Shown: positions 51,673 through 60,630, counted from the first letter of the stretch. The stretch: 64,000 nucleotides of DNA from Citrobacter amalonaticus (GCF_001559075.2 NZ_CP014015.2:992001-1056000), one strand, 5' to 3'. Translations and numbers: made by a program. Notes: generated by a model not told the origin, from the sequence alone.

Positions 51673-52851
51673 TTACCGCGCCACCCAGCCTAACGTCCGC
51701 TGCGCAAACGCATTACGGGCGGGAGGGCATAATTCCATGGTCATCAGTCCCATGTTGCGCCCGACAACCAGAGGCGCCCAGCGGTTGGCAAACAGATGGA
51801 CCAGACTGTCCGTCACGCCGACCGTGGCCTGGCGATCCCCCTGACGACGCTGTTGATAGTGCGAGAGCACGGCGTAATCACCGACATCCCTGCCCGTTGC
51901 CTGCGCTTCAGTCAGCGTTTCGGCGAGGCTCATGACATCGCGCAGTCCGAGGTTGAACCCCTGCCCTGCAATCGGGTGCAGCGTCTGCGCGGCGTTGCCC
52001 ACCAGCACGGTACGGTGCGTGAACGCCTTCGCCGCCGTGGTGAGCGAAAGCGGATACGCGCTCCGTTTGCCTGCGTGTGTGATTTTCCCCAATCGCCAGC
52101 CAAATGCCGTCTGGAGTTCGCGGCAGAAACGTTCATCTGACCAACTCAGAATCTCCTCACGATGTTCCAGCGGATGACACCACACCAGCGAACAGCGCCC
52201 TTCAGACATCGGCAGCATCGCCAACGGTCCATGCGCCGTAAACCGTTCAAACGCGCGGCCATTATGTGCCACGGAGGTTGAGACGTTAGCAATCACCGCC
52301 AGTTGCTCATAAGGCTCCTGTTGCCAGTCAACGCCGCAGGCGGTTGCCAGCGCAGAACGGGTACCATCCGCCGCCACCAGAACGCGTCCGACGATCGTTT
52401 CGCCCGTTTCCAGCGTGACGTTCACCTGTTCCTGGGTACGCGTCACGCTGGCAACCCGGTCCGGGCAGTGCAGCGTAACGCCAGGCGCTTTTCGCAGCAG
52501 CGCAAACAGGCGTAGACCCACGTCATGCAGCTCAACCACCTGACCCAGCGCCGGAATACGATAATCATCAGCGTCGAGCGTCACAAACCCGGCATGTCCC
52601 CGATCGCTGACATGAACCGTATGGATGGCGGTGGCGCAATCGGCAATCGCCTGCCACACATCAATTCGCGCCAGTTGTTGACAGGTCCCCGCCGCGAGCG
52701 CAATCGCCCGGGCATCAAACCCGGGATGACTATCCGCTTCAGGGGCGGTCGCTTCAATCAGATGAACCGGCAGTGTCCCCTGACTTAACCGGGAAATGGC
52801 CAGCGCCAGCGTCGCGCCCACCATACCACCGCCAACAATGATCACGCTCAT
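51673..52851 (-). CDS. ubiH: UbiH, ubiquinone C4-hydroxylase (2-octaprenyl-6-methoxyphenol hydroxylase)
   Basis: 392 residues. Same family as UbiI, with VIIVGGGMVGATLALAI (about 3-19), VAADGTRSALA (about 159) and LVGNAAQTLHPIAGQGFNLG (about 283-302). Its ATG overlaps the pepP stop by one base (TAATG), showing translational coupling. It acts in aerobic ubiquinone biosynthesis. Confidence 0.95.
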   Translation of the reverse strand: MSVIIVGGGMVGATLALAISRLSQGTLPVHLIEATAPEADSHPGFDARAIALAAGTCQQLARIDVWQAIADCATAIHTVHVSDRGHAGFVTLDADDYRIPALGQVVELHDVGLRLFALLRKAPGVTLHCPDRVASVTRTQEQVNVTLETGETIVGRVLVAADGTRSALATACGVDWQQEPYEQLAVIANVSTSVAHNGRAFERFTAHGPLAMLPMSEGRCSLVWCHPLEHREEILSWSDERFCRELQTAFGWRLGKITHAGKRSAYPLSLTTAAKAFTHRTVLVGNAAQTLHPIAGQGFNLGLRDVMSLAETLTEAQATGRDVGDYAVLSHYQQRRQGDRQATVGVTDSLVHLFANRWAPLVVGRNMGLMTMELCPPARNAFAQRTLGWVAR

Positions 52852-54164
52852 TACGTTCTCGCTGCCGCCATTAATGCTTCAATTTCATCCGCCTTTTTGA
52901 CGACGCCAGCGGTCAGATTTTCGTTACCGTTTTCCGTAATCAGGATGTCATCCTCAATACGGATCCCGATCCCCCGATACGCTTCCGGGACATCGGCATC
53001 AGGCGCAATATACAGCCCTGGTTCAACGGTAATCACCATTCCCGGCTTCAGGATGCGGGAACGATCCTGCTCATATTCACCAACATCATGGACATCCAGC
53101 CCCAGCCAGTGACTCAGACCGTGCATGAAGAACGGACGATGCGCGTTATCGGCGATCAGTTGATCGACTTCGCCCTGCAAAATACCCAGCTTCACCAGCC
53201 CGGTAATCATAATACGCACGACTTCACCAGTGACTTCCTGAATCGAGGTGCCCGGACGATACAGACGCAGGCTGGTTTCCAGCGATTCTAGGACGATGTC
53301 GTAAATTTCACGCTGCGCCGGGGTAAATTTGCCATTCACCGGGAAGGTCCGCGTGATATCACCCGCATAACCTTTGTATTCACAGCCTGCATCAATCAGC
53401 ACCAGGGAGCCGTCGCGCAGTTCACTTTCGTTTTCGGTGTAGTGCAGAATGCAGCCGTTTTCACCGCTGCCCACAATGGTGTTGTAGGACGGATAACGTG
53501 CGCCGTGGCGAGTAAACTCGTGATGAATCTCGCCTTCCAGTTGATACTCAAACATTCCTGGACGACATTTTTCCATCGCCCGGGTATGCGCCAGCGCCGT
53601 AATTTCTCCAGCGCGACGCATCACCGCAATCTCTTCTGGCGACTTAAACAGGCGCATTTCATGCACCATCGGCCGCCAGTCGATCAGGGTTGACGGCGAT
53701 TTCAGGTTCTGGCGCGAACCTTTGCGCAGTTTTTCCAGCGCGGTGAAGACAATCTCATCCGCATACGCATAGTCGCCCTGCGCGTGGTATACCACGTCCA
53801 GTCCGTTAAGCAATTGAAAAAGCTGTTGATTGATTTCGCTGAAGGCCAGCGCGCGATCCACCGCCAGTTTTTCCGGCGCGGCATCTTGTCCCAGACGACG
53901 ACCAAACCAGATTTCCGCAGTCAGATCGCGAACGCGGTTGAACAACACGCTGTGGTTATGGGTATCGTCGCTTTTAATCAGTACCAGAACGGCTTCCGGT
54001 TCGTTAAAACCGGTGAAATACCAGAAATCGCTGCTCTGGCGATACGGGTATTCACTGTCCGCGCTGCGCGTCACTTCCGGCGCGGCAAAAATCAGCGCGG
54101 CGCTGCCTGGCTGCATTTGCGCAAGCAGTGCCTGGCGACGACGTTGGTATTCCTGCGGTGTCAT
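52851..54164 (-). CDS. pepP: Xaa-Pro aminopeptidase P
   Basis: 437 residues of the M24 pita-bread fold. An N-terminal creatinase-like domain is followed by the dinuclear Mn site: VLIDAGCEYKGYAGDITRTF (two Asp near 260 and 271), HGLSHWLGLDVHD (His near 354), VEPGLY (Glu near 383) and IRIEDD (Glu near 406). It removes N-terminal residues preceding proline. It is in an operon with ygfB, ubiH and ubiI. Confidence 0.96.
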   Translation of the reverse strand: MTPQEYQRRRQALLAQMQPGSAALIFAAPEVTRSADSEYPYRQSSDFWYFTGFNEPEAVLVLIKSDDTHNHSVLFNRVRDLTAEIWFGRRLGQDAAPEKLAVDRALAFSEINQQLFQLLNGLDVVYHAQGDYAYADEIVFTALEKLRKGSRQNLKSPSTLIDWRPMVHEMRLFKSPEEIAVMRRAGEITALAHTRAMEKCRPGMFEYQLEGEIHHEFTRHGARYPSYNTIVGSGENGCILHYTENESELRDGSLVLIDAGCEYKGYAGDITRTFPVNGKFTPAQREIYDIVLESLETSLRLYRPGTSIQEVTGEVVRIMITGLVKLGILQGEVDQLIADNAHRPFFMHGLSHWLGLDVHDVGEYEQDRSRILKPGMVITVEPGLYIAPDADVPEAYRGIGIRIEDDILITENGNENLTAGVVKKADEIEALMAAART

Positions 54165-54192
54165 GACGTGGCCTCCATTATCGTTTTACTTT

Positions 54193-54771
54193 TTAGTGTA
54201 GGGTCGGTTTACGCACTTCCGGCGCGGTCGGCGGCTGGCGGGTAAAGGTGTCATGGCACAGCAGCGCAGCGACACGCACATACTCGATGATCTCTTCGAG
54301 CGACATCTCCAGCTCTTCCTGATCTTCATCTTCGTCATAGCCGAGCTGCGCGATGTTGCGCAAATCGTCGATGGCTTCGCCCGTTTCGCCGGTCACTTTA
54401 TCGAGCTTCGGCTGCGTGACGCCGAGGCCAAGCAGAAAGTGATTAACCCATCCCGCCAGTGCGTCTGCACGATCAAAAACGCTCACGTCATCGCCTTCAG
54501 GCAGATAAAGCTGAAAAAGGAAACCATCATCTTCCAGCGCGTCGCTGGTCGCGGAGTGCATTTTACGCAGCGCCTGAGCCAGTTCATGACCGAAGGCCAG
54601 CCCTTCGTTCGTCAGGTCGTGAAGCAGCGGCTGCCAGGAGCTGTCGTTATTGCCACCGCAAATCATCCCGCTGATCAAACCGTGCATTTCCGCCGGGGTC
54701 AGTCCGGCCCCTTGTTGGTTCAAATACTGGTTCATTTCACTGTAACCAGGCATTTCGTTCTGTATAGACAT
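54193..54771 (-). CDS. ygfB: YgfB, UPF0149 family protein
   Basis: 192 residues, acidic and helical. It contains LTPAEMHGLISGMICGG (about 23-39) and a strongly acidic stretch DEDEDQEELEMSLEE (about 146-160), hallmarks of the YecA/YgfB family. The molecular role is not clear from sequence. I took the ATG at 54771 (MSIQNEM); an ATG two codons upstream is also possible. It is divergent from zapA. Confidence 0.92.
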   Translation of the reverse strand: MSIQNEMPGYSEMNQYLNQQGAGLTPAEMHGLISGMICGGNNDSSWQPLLHDLTNEGLAFGHELAQALRKMHSATSDALEDDGFLFQLYLPEGDDVSVFDRADALAGWVNHFLLGLGVTQPKLDKVTGETGEAIDDLRNIAQLGYDEDEDQEELEMSLEEIIEYVRVAALLCHDTFTRQPPTAPEVRKPTLH

Positions 54772-54937
54772 AAGCATTCGTCATCAAAGGGAGGATATTC
54801 ATGGTATGCTACCACTTTGGACCCTGGTGAACCAGAATAGGGCTTGTATCTTCACACCAGGGTAGCTATAGTGTCGCCCCTTCGCGGACCCAGGGTCTGG
54901 AGACGAAGGCAGCGCAGTCAATCAGCAGGAAGGTGGC

Positions 54938-55267
54938 ATGTCTGCACAACCCGTCGATATCCAAATTTTTGGCCGTTCACTGCGAGTGAATTGCCCGCCT
55001 GAACAAAGGGATGCGTTGAATCAGGCTGCGGACGATCTGAATCAGCGGTTGCAAGATCTGAAAGTTCGCACTAGAGTCACAAATACTGAGCAGCTGGTAT
55101 TCATTGCCGCACTGAATATTAGCTACGAACTGACTCAGGAAAAAGCGAAGACCCGCGAGTACGCGGCGAGCATGGAACAACGTATTCGGATGCTCCAACA
55201 GACCATTGAACAGGCACTGCTTGATCAGGGTCGCATAACCGAAAAAACGAGCCAAAACTTTGAATAA
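54938..55267 (+). CDS. zapA: ZapA, FtsZ-ring-associated protein
   Basis: 109 residues. A small N-terminal domain (VDIQIFGRSLRVNCPPE) is followed by a C-terminal coiled coil (about 60-105). It bundles FtsZ filaments at the division site and recruits ZapB. AGGAAGG precedes the ATG. It lies directly upstream of 6S RNA as in E. coli. Confidence 0.96.
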   Translation: MSAQPVDIQIFGRSLRVNCPPEQRDALNQAADDLNQRLQDLKVRTRVTNTEQLVFIAALNISYELTQEKAKTREYAASMEQRIRMLQQTIEQALLDQGRITEKTSQNFE

Positions 55268-55308
55268 CACTTTTCGGTTTACTATGGTAGAGTGACCGTG
55301 AAGACAAA

Positions 55309-55492
55309 ATTTCTCTGAGATGTTTGCAAGCGGGCCAGTCCCCTGAGCCGATATTTCATACCACAAGAATGTGGCGATCCATGGTTGGTGAGCACGCTCG
55401 GTCCGTCCGAGAAGCCTTAAAACTGTGACGACGCATTCACCTTGAACCAAGGGTTCAAGGGTTACAGCCTGCGGCGGCATCTCGGAGATTCT
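55309..55492 (+). ncRNA. ssrS: 6S RNA, RNA polymerase-binding regulator
   Basis: The sequence from ATTTCTCTGAGATGTTTGCA to the closing ATCTCGGAGATT is nearly identical to E. coli 6S RNA. The terminal stem (TCTCTGAGAT with ATCTCGGAGA) and the central-bubble flanks (GAGCCGATATTTCATACCAC; AAGCCTTAAAACTG) are present. It traps sigma-70 RNA polymerase in stationary phase. It lies between zapA and fau, its standard place. The ends are set by comparison and may be off by a few bases. Confidence 0.96.
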
Positions 55493-55512
55493 CCTTCTAC
55501 CTGGCGACAGCC

Positions 55513-56109
55513 ATGACATTACTTTCTGAACTCCCTTTATCACGACAAACCATTCGCCAGATGATTAGGCAACGTCGTCGTGCACTCACACTTTCGCAGC
55601 AAATCACCTTCGGTCAGCAGGCCGCGACACGCATGCTTGCGTACCCGCCCGTAGTGATGGCGCACACGGTCGCCGTGTTTTTGTCATTTGATGGCGAACT
55701 CGATACTCAGCCGCTAATCGAACAACTCTGGCGCGCGGGAAAACGCGTCTATCTCCCGGTCTTGCACCCGTTCAGCCCCGGTAATCTGCTGTTTCTGCAC
55801 TATCACCCGCACAGTGAACTGGTCACTAATCGGCTGAAGATTCAGGAGCCTAAACTCGACGTTCGTGATGTCCTGCCGCTTTCGCAACTGGACGTGCTGA
55901 TCACGCCTCTGGTCGCGTTTGATGAGCAGGGTCAGCGTTTGGGTATGGGCGGCGGATTCTACGATCGCACCTTGCAAAACTGGCAACAGCATGGCCTGAT
56001 GCCTGTGGGCTACGCCCATGACTGTCAGCGTGTAGAGAAATTGCCGGCAGAAGAGTGGGATGTTCCCTTACCGGCCGTCGTAACGCCGTCAAAAGTGTGG
56101 GAATGGTAA
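55513..56109 (+). CDS. fau: 5-formyltetrahydrofolate cyclo-ligase
   Basis: 198 residues (ygfA). It converts 5-formyl-THF to 5,10-methenyl-THF using ATP. Family motifs are RQRRRAL near the N-terminus and the nucleotide/substrate loop GMGGGFYDRTL (about 145-155). It is co-transcribed with 6S RNA in E. coli. The start is unsure: ATG 55513 lacks a good ribosome binding site, and ATG 55561 (MIRQRRR) gives 182 residues. Confidence 0.92.
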   Translation: MTLLSELPLSRQTIRQMIRQRRRALTLSQQITFGQQAATRMLAYPPVVMAHTVAVFLSFDGELDTQPLIEQLWRAGKRVYLPVLHPFSPGNLLFLHYHPHSELVTNRLKIQEPKLDVRDVLPLSQLDVLITPLVAFDEQGQRLGMGGGFYDRTLQNWQQHGLMPVGYAHDCQRVEKLPAEEWDVPLPAVVTPSKVWEW

Positions 56110-56124
56110 GCGCTTCTTTGCTGA

Positions 56125-56153
56125 TTGACACCGCCGTTTTTTTGACCTAAATT
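56125..56153 (+). promoter_or_regulatory. sigma-70 promoter of the Sib RNA
   Basis: TTGACA (56125-56130), 17 nt, then TAAATT (56148-56153). The predicted start is at about 56160, just where the Sib-like sequence begins. Confidence 0.75.
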
Positions 56154-56201
56154 TCCTCGGTAAGGGTGAGGGAGGCGAACCTCCCTCCTGCGTTTTCGCT
56201 G

Positions 56202-56261
56202 TTAATATGCTGGCCAGGCGATGATTAACAGGATAAGCAGCATGATGACATAACTCATCAT
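56202..56261 (-). CDS. ibs: Ibs-type small membrane toxin
   Basis: A 19-residue ORF, MMSYVIMLLILLIIAWPAY. Ibs toxins share this length, the MM start, the hydrophobic core and the final PAY or SAY. A strong AAGGAAAGGG ribosome binding site precedes the ATG on the minus strand. The whole ORF is covered by the plus-strand Sib RNA, the type I toxin-antitoxin layout. Overproduced Ibs proteins insert into the inner membrane and depolarise it. Confidence 0.85.
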   Translation of the reverse strand: MMSYVIMLLILLIIAWPAY

Positions 56262-56280
56262 CGTCCCTTTCCTTTTTAGA

Positions 56281-56306
56281 GCCCCTGCTTCCCCAGGGGC
56301 TTTCCC
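56281..56306 (+). terminator. terminator of the Sib RNA
   Basis: A perfect 7-bp GC stem GCCCCTG/CAGGGGC with a 6-nt loop, followed by TTTCCCGTTT. It matches the 3' hairpin of Sib RNAs in type and place. Confidence 0.7.
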
Positions 56307-56504
56307 GTTTCAGCGCGGTGCTGCGCCTCTATCGTAAATTCCTTTTGTTGATGTACAACGCGTCGCGAAGCCTTTAATCATCAATTGCGGCAAGGCTCGA
56401 AAGCAGGATGTATGCGTTACAGAAAGGAATGACGATGTCGGGAAAACGAAGAGAGAAAAGGAGAAATGACGGGCAGACTCAGCGCCTGCCCGCGTCGGTA
56501 AGGA
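56307..56504. other. gap between sib and serA
   Basis: About 200 bp without a convincing gene. Near its right end CGGGCAG (56471-56477) and CTGCCCG (56486-56492) form a 7-bp stem that could end serA transcription on the minus strand, with only a weak T-rich tract after it. Confidence 0.4.
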
Positions 56505-57737
56505 TCAGTACAGCAGGCGTGCGCGAATAGTGCCCGGAATCGCCTTCATCGCCAGCAGTGCTTTCTCAGCGACATCTTCATCCGCTTCGATATCGATAAC
56601 GACATAGCCCATTTGCGCCGACGTTTGCAGATACTGCGCGGCAATGTTCACACCCTGCTCAGCAAAAATCTGGTTCAGGGAAGTCAGCACGCCAGGACGG
56701 TTTTCATGGATGTGCATCAGACGACGCCCGCCGTGGAGCGGTAGCGATACTTCCGGGAAGTTAACCGCTGAAAGCGTAGAGCCGTTATCGGAATACTTCG
56801 CCAGTTTACCCGCCACTTCCAGACCGATGTTCTCCTGTGCTTCCTGAGTAGAACCTCCGATATGCGGCGTCAGAATCACGTTATCGAAGTCGCAGAGCGG
56901 TGAAGTGAACGGATCGCTGTTGGTTGCCGGCTCGGTCGGGAACACGTCGATTGCCGCCCCTGCCAGGTGTTTGGTCGCCAGCGCATCGCACAGCGCGGGA
57001 ATATCTACCACGGTGCCGCGTGCGGCGTTGATCAGCAGCGAACCCGGCTTCATCAGCGCGATCTCTTTCGCGCCCATCATGTTCTTCGTTGAGGCGTTTT
57101 CCGGCACGTGCAGACTGACCACGTCGCTCATGTTGAGCAGTTCAGACAGATGCTGAACCTGAGTGGCGTTACCCAGCGGCAGTTTGTTCTCAATATCGTA
57201 GAAGTAAACGTGCATCCCCAGCGATTCCGCCAGAATACCCAACTGAGTCCCGATGTGACCGTAACCAATAATACCGAGTCTTTTACCGCGCGCTTCAAAC
57301 GAACCGGCAGCCAGTTTATTCCACACGCCACGGTGCGCTTTGGCGTTTGCTTCCGGCACGCCGCGCAGCAACAATAGCAGCTCGCCAATCACCAGCTCCG
57401 CCACAGAACGGGTGTTAGAGAACGGCGCGTTAAACACGGGAACACCGCGTTTTGCCGCCGCCTTCAGGTCAACCTGGTTGGTGCCGATACAGAAGCAGCC
57501 GATAGCGACCAGTTTTTCCGCCGCGTTGATCACCTCTTCTGTCAGATGGGTACGGGATCGCAGGCCAATGAAGTGGGCATCACGGATGGACTCTTTCAGC
57601 TGTTCAGCATCCAGTGCCCCTTTGTGAAATTCGATGTTGGTATAACCTGCCGCCCGAAGGCTATCCAGCGCCTTTTGATGCACGCCTTCAACCAGCAGAA
57701 ATTTAATCTTGTCTTTCTCCAGCGATACCTTTGCCAT
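56505..57737 (-). CDS. serA: D-3-phosphoglycerate dehydrogenase
   Basis: 410 residues. First step of serine synthesis. The NAD motif GIIGYGHIGTQLG is at about 157-169, the catalytic Arg in NAARGTVVD (about 240), and the Glu-His pair in the PHIGGST region (His near 292). A C-terminal ACT domain (about 340-410, HIHENRPGVL...) binds serine for feedback inhibition. The ATG at 57737 (MAKVSLEKDK) is used; a 42-residue extension is unsupported. Confidence 0.97.
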   Translation of the reverse strand: MAKVSLEKDKIKFLLVEGVHQKALDSLRAAGYTNIEFHKGALDAEQLKESIRDAHFIGLRSRTHLTEEVINAAEKLVAIGCFCIGTNQVDLKAAAKRGVPVFNAPFSNTRSVAELVIGELLLLLRGVPEANAKAHRGVWNKLAAGSFEARGKRLGIIGYGHIGTQLGILAESLGMHVYFYDIENKLPLGNATQVQHLSELLNMSDVVSLHVPENASTKNMMGAKEIALMKPGSLLINAARGTVVDIPALCDALATKHLAGAAIDVFPTEPATNSDPFTSPLCDFDNVILTPHIGGSTQEAQENIGLEVAGKLAKYSDNGSTLSAVNFPEVSLPLHGGRRLMHIHENRPGVLTSLNQIFAEQGVNIAAQYLQTSAQMGYVVIDIEADEDVAEKALLAMKAIPGTIRARLLY

Positions 57738-57963
57738 TTCCCGACCCTGTCTTTTTATGCAATCTGATGTTGTGTGTGTGGATTTGCATCCGCCTTTCAA
57801 CATATCAAAAATAATTATTGCGGCAATATGAACGTTTGCGTCGCCCTGTTGAGGAGCGTTCATTCAGTGGCAAATGCCAGAGGAAAATGCTGGGGATAAG
57901 TTTTTCTTTGGAGAAATCAGCAGGGCAAGATTCAAAACGTGATACATGTCACCAAATTTGCCC
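57738..57963. promoter_or_regulatory. serA upstream region
   Basis: This 226-bp AT-rich stretch lies between serA and the rpiA terminator and must contain the serA promoter (minus strand). I cannot point to a specific operator with confidence. Confidence 0.4.
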
Positions 57964-58000
57964 TGCAAAAAAATTTTAACCGGGGAAGCGCTTCCCCGGT
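57964..58000 (-). terminator. intrinsic terminator of rpiA
   Basis: ACCGGGGAAG-CG-CTTCCCCGGT is a perfect 10-bp stem immediately after the rpiA stop. On the minus strand it is followed by TTAAAATTTTTTT, a clear T-run. Confidence 0.92.
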
Positions 58001-58004
58001 CAGA

Positions 58005-58664
58005 TCATTTCACGATGGTTTTGACACCATCAGCGGTCCCGATTAACGCCACATCCGCGCCACGGTTGGCAAACAGACCGACGGTCACCACACCGGGAAT
58101 GGCGTTAATGGCATTTTCCATCGCCACCGGATCGAGGATCTCCATTCCGTGCACATCGAGGATCACGTTACCGTTGTCAGTCACTACTCCCTGACGGTAT
58201 TCCGGACGACCACCCAGTTTAACCAACTGGCGAGCCACTGCGCTACGCGCCATTGGGATAACCTCAACCGGCAGCGGGAAGTTACCCAGGATATCCACTT
58301 CTTTGGACGCATCGGCAATACAGATAAATTTCTTCGCCACGGAGGCAATGATCTTTTCACGAGTCAGCGCCGCGCCGCCGCCTTTAATCATCTGCATGTG
58401 ACCGTTAATTTCGTCCGCGCCATCGACGTAGACGCCAAGGCTGTCGACTTCGTTGAGATCAAACACAGGGATGCCGAGGCTTTTGAGTTTTTCGGTTGAG
58501 GCATCCGAGCTGGAAACCGCGCCTTCAATCTGACCTTTCATGGTGCCCAGCGCGTCAATAAAGTGCGCGGCTGTTGAACCGGTACCTACCCCTACAATGG
58601 TGCCGGGCTGTACATACTGAAGTGCCGCCCATCCTACTGCTTTTTTCAGTTCATCCTGCGTCAT
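58005..58664 (-). CDS. rpiA: ribose-5-phosphate isomerase A
   Basis: 219 residues. It interconverts ribose 5-phosphate and ribulose 5-phosphate. Motifs are VGVGTGSTAAHFIDAL (about 25-40), DGADEINGHMQMIKGGGAALTREKI (about 81-105) with catalytic Asp, Glu and Lys, and KLGGRPEYR (about 149). It is divergent from argP with a 160-bp shared promoter region. Confidence 0.97.
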   Translation of the reverse strand: MTQDELKKAVGWAALQYVQPGTIVGVGTGSTAAHFIDALGTMKGQIEGAVSSSDASTEKLKSLGIPVFDLNEVDSLGVYVDGADEINGHMQMIKGGGAALTREKIIASVAKKFICIADASKEVDILGNFPLPVEVIPMARSAVARQLVKLGGRPEYRQGVVTDNGNVILDVHGMEILDPVAMENAINAIPGVVTVGLFANRGADVALIGTADGVKTIVK

Positions 58665-58824
58665 GATTGTCTCGCCTTTGTGGAGAAAAATTCACGCGCA
58701 TTATAGACCATTGCGCGGAAAAATCTTCCCGACCCGCTCGCAGGCTGCGGATTTCGTCTTTACCCAATGCAAATTTATGTCATAGTGCAGAACAAGCAAA
58801 AAATTTCAGGAGTGTGTCAGATCA

Positions 58825-59718
58825 ATGAAACGTCCGGACTACAGAACACTACAAGCACTGGATGCCGTTATACGTGAACGCGGGTTTGAGCGCGCGGCGC
58901 AAAAGCTGTGCATCACCCAATCTGCCGTTTCGCAACGCATCAAGCAGCTTGAGAATATGTTCGGACAACCGCTGCTGGTCCGTACCGTTCCACCACGTCC
59001 GACGGAGCAAGGCCAAAAACTGTTGGCACTGCTTCGACAGGTAGAGTTGCTGGAAGATGAGTGGCTGGGCGATGAGCAAACCGGCTCCACGCCGCTGCTG
59101 CTGTCGCTGGCGGTCAACGCCGACAGTCTGGCGACCTGGCTGCTACCGGCCCTGGCACCGGTACTGGCTGACTCCCCTATTCGTCTCAACCTGCAGGTGG
59201 AAGATGAAACCCGCACCCAGGAACGTCTGCGTCGTGGTGAAGTGGTCGGCGCGGTGAGTATCCAGCATCAGGCGCTGCCCAGCTGTCTGGTGGATAAACT
59301 CGGCGCGCTCGACTATCTGTTTGTGGGATCCAAAGCGTTTGCCGAACGCTACTTCCCGAACGGCGTCACCCGCTCCGCGCTGCTGAAAGCGCCTGCGGTG
59401 GCGTTTGACCATCTGGACGATATGCACCAGGCCTTCCTGCAACAGAACTTTGATCTGCCGCCAGGCAGCGTTCCGTGCCACATCGTCAACTCTTCGGAAG
59501 CCTTTGTGCAACTGGCGCGTCAGGGCACCACCTGCTGTATGATCCCGCACCTGCAGATTGAAAAAGAGCTGCAAAGCGGCGAACTGATCGATCTCACGCC
59601 AGGGCTGTTTCAGCGCCGGATGCTCTACTGGCACCGGTTTGCGCCAGAAAGCCGCATGATGCGCAACGTCACCGACGCGCTGCTGGCCTACGGTCACAAG
59701 GTGCTGCGTCAGGACTGA
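58825..59718 (+). CDS. argP: ArgP (IciA), LysR-type regulator responsive to lysine and arginine
   Basis: 297 residues. A LysR winged helix-turn-helix lies at the N-terminus (ALDAVIRERGFERAAQKLCITQSAVSQRIKQLE, about 10-42), followed by a periplasmic-binding-like effector domain. In E. coli it activates argO (arginine exporter), lysine genes and others. argO is not present nearby here, unlike in E. coli, because the region downstream is rearranged. It is convergent with ygfI. Confidence 0.95.
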   Translation: MKRPDYRTLQALDAVIRERGFERAAQKLCITQSAVSQRIKQLENMFGQPLLVRTVPPRPTEQGQKLLALLRQVELLEDEWLGDEQTGSTPLLLSLAVNADSLATWLLPALAPVLADSPIRLNLQVEDETRTQERLRRGEVVGAVSIQHQALPSCLVDKLGALDYLFVGSKAFAERYFPNGVTRSALLKAPAVAFDHLDDMHQAFLQQNFDLPPGSVPCHIVNSSEAFVQLARQGTTCCMIPHLQIEKELQSGELIDLTPGLFQRRMLYWHRFAPESRMMRNVTDALLAYGHKVLRQD

Positions 59719-59725
59719 GCCGGTC

Positions 59726-60625
59726 TCATTCCGCGGTGTAGAAATGTCTGAGCTCATCGAACTGCATGGCAAATTCGATGTAGCTCATCAGCGCGGGAGA
59801 GTTCAGCTTACGACTGGGATAAACCAGCCAAAGATCGTTTCCCGCCACCGTCCATGGCGCCAGTACCGGTACCAGAGCGCCCTTTTCGATTTTATCTTCC
59901 AGCATAAATGCCGGCAGCAGCGTGATCCCCGCCCCTGCGATGGCGCTTTCGCGGGCATACACCAGATTATCCGTCAGATGAACCCGGTCAGGCAGATGCT
60001 GGTAATCTTCATCGTCCCGATGGAATAACCACTCAGACCAGGCCTTGTGCGCAATGCAATGGTGTTCGACCAGTTGACGGGGATGGTTCAACGGCGCATA
60101 GCGTGACAGATAATCAGGCGAGGCCAGCAGATAGCGCGGACAATGGCCAATCATACGTCCGATCAGCGAGGAATCCTGCGGCTTACCGGTACGCAACGCG
60201 ACGTCAAAACCGCTGTCCACCAAATCCAGCAGCTCATCGGAAATACTGACATCCAGATAAACATCAGGGTAGCGTTGCTGGAACTGCGTGTTCAGGCGCG
60301 CGAGCAGTGTCGCGCCAATGCCAGCCGGCGACGTGATGCGCAACCGCCCGCTGGGGTTGTCGCGCAGGCGCTGAACCGCGTATTCTGCGCGTTCGCTGGC
60401 AGCGAGTATTTCCCGGCAGTGCACCAGATAGTGTTCACCGGCGTAGGTCAGGTTAAGTTTGCGGGTAGTACGGTTAATAAGGCGAATGCCAACGTGCTGC
60501 TCAAGCTGGCTGATGCGCTGACTGACGCTCGATTTCGGCAGCCCCGCCTTTTGCGCGGCGACGGTAAAGCTGCCGTGTTCGGCGACCAGGGCAAACAGCG
60601 CCATATCCTGCAAGTGCTTAAACAT
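59726..60625 (-). CDS. ygfI: YgfI, LysR-family regulator
   Basis: 299 residues. The N-terminal winged helix-turn-helix (AALFALVAEHG-type region, FTVAAQKAGLPKSSVSQRIS about 19-38) is followed by a LysR substrate domain of the CrgA/DmlR-like branch. It is identified as YgfI because E. coli ygfI lies downstream of argP in the same orientation and has the same MFKHLQDMALFALVAE start as I recall it. The start is ATG 60625 with AGGGG 8 nt upstream. An ORF extension to 60661 overlaps nadR and is rejected. Its original upstream neighbour (yggE in E. coli) has been replaced by nadR. Confidence 0.82.
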   Translation of the reverse strand: MFKHLQDMALFALVAEHGSFTVAAQKAGLPKSSVSQRISQLEQHVGIRLINRTTRKLNLTYAGEHYLVHCREILAASERAEYAVQRLRDNPSGRLRITSPAGIGATLLARLNTQFQQRYPDVYLDVSISDELLDLVDSGFDVALRTGKPQDSSLIGRMIGHCPRYLLASPDYLSRYAPLNHPRQLVEHHCIAHKAWSEWLFHRDDEDYQHLPDRVHLTDNLVYARESAIAGAGITLLPAFMLEDKIEKGALVPVLAPWTVAGNDLWLVYPSRKLNSPALMSYIEFAMQFDELRHFYTAE

Positions 60626-60630
60626 CGCGT

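Larger units (their letters stand above)
56160..56306 (+). ncRNA. Sib-family antitoxin RNA
   Basis: It begins GTAAGGGTGAGGGAGG, like E. coli Sib RNAs, and ends after the hairpin GCCCCTG-CTTCCC-CAGGGGC with TTTCCC. It is transcribed antisense across a 19-codon hydrophobic ORF (56202-56261), as Sib RNAs are across ibs. In E. coli sibC occupies this same fau-serA gap. The length, about 147 nt, fits the family. Confidence 0.85.

Noticed and set aside
56430..56537. Short basic ORF (starts MTMSGKRREKRR) running into the serA 3' end
   Set aside because: It has an AAAGGA-like site but overlaps the probable serA terminator and the serA coding end, and its composition is that of GA-rich spacer.
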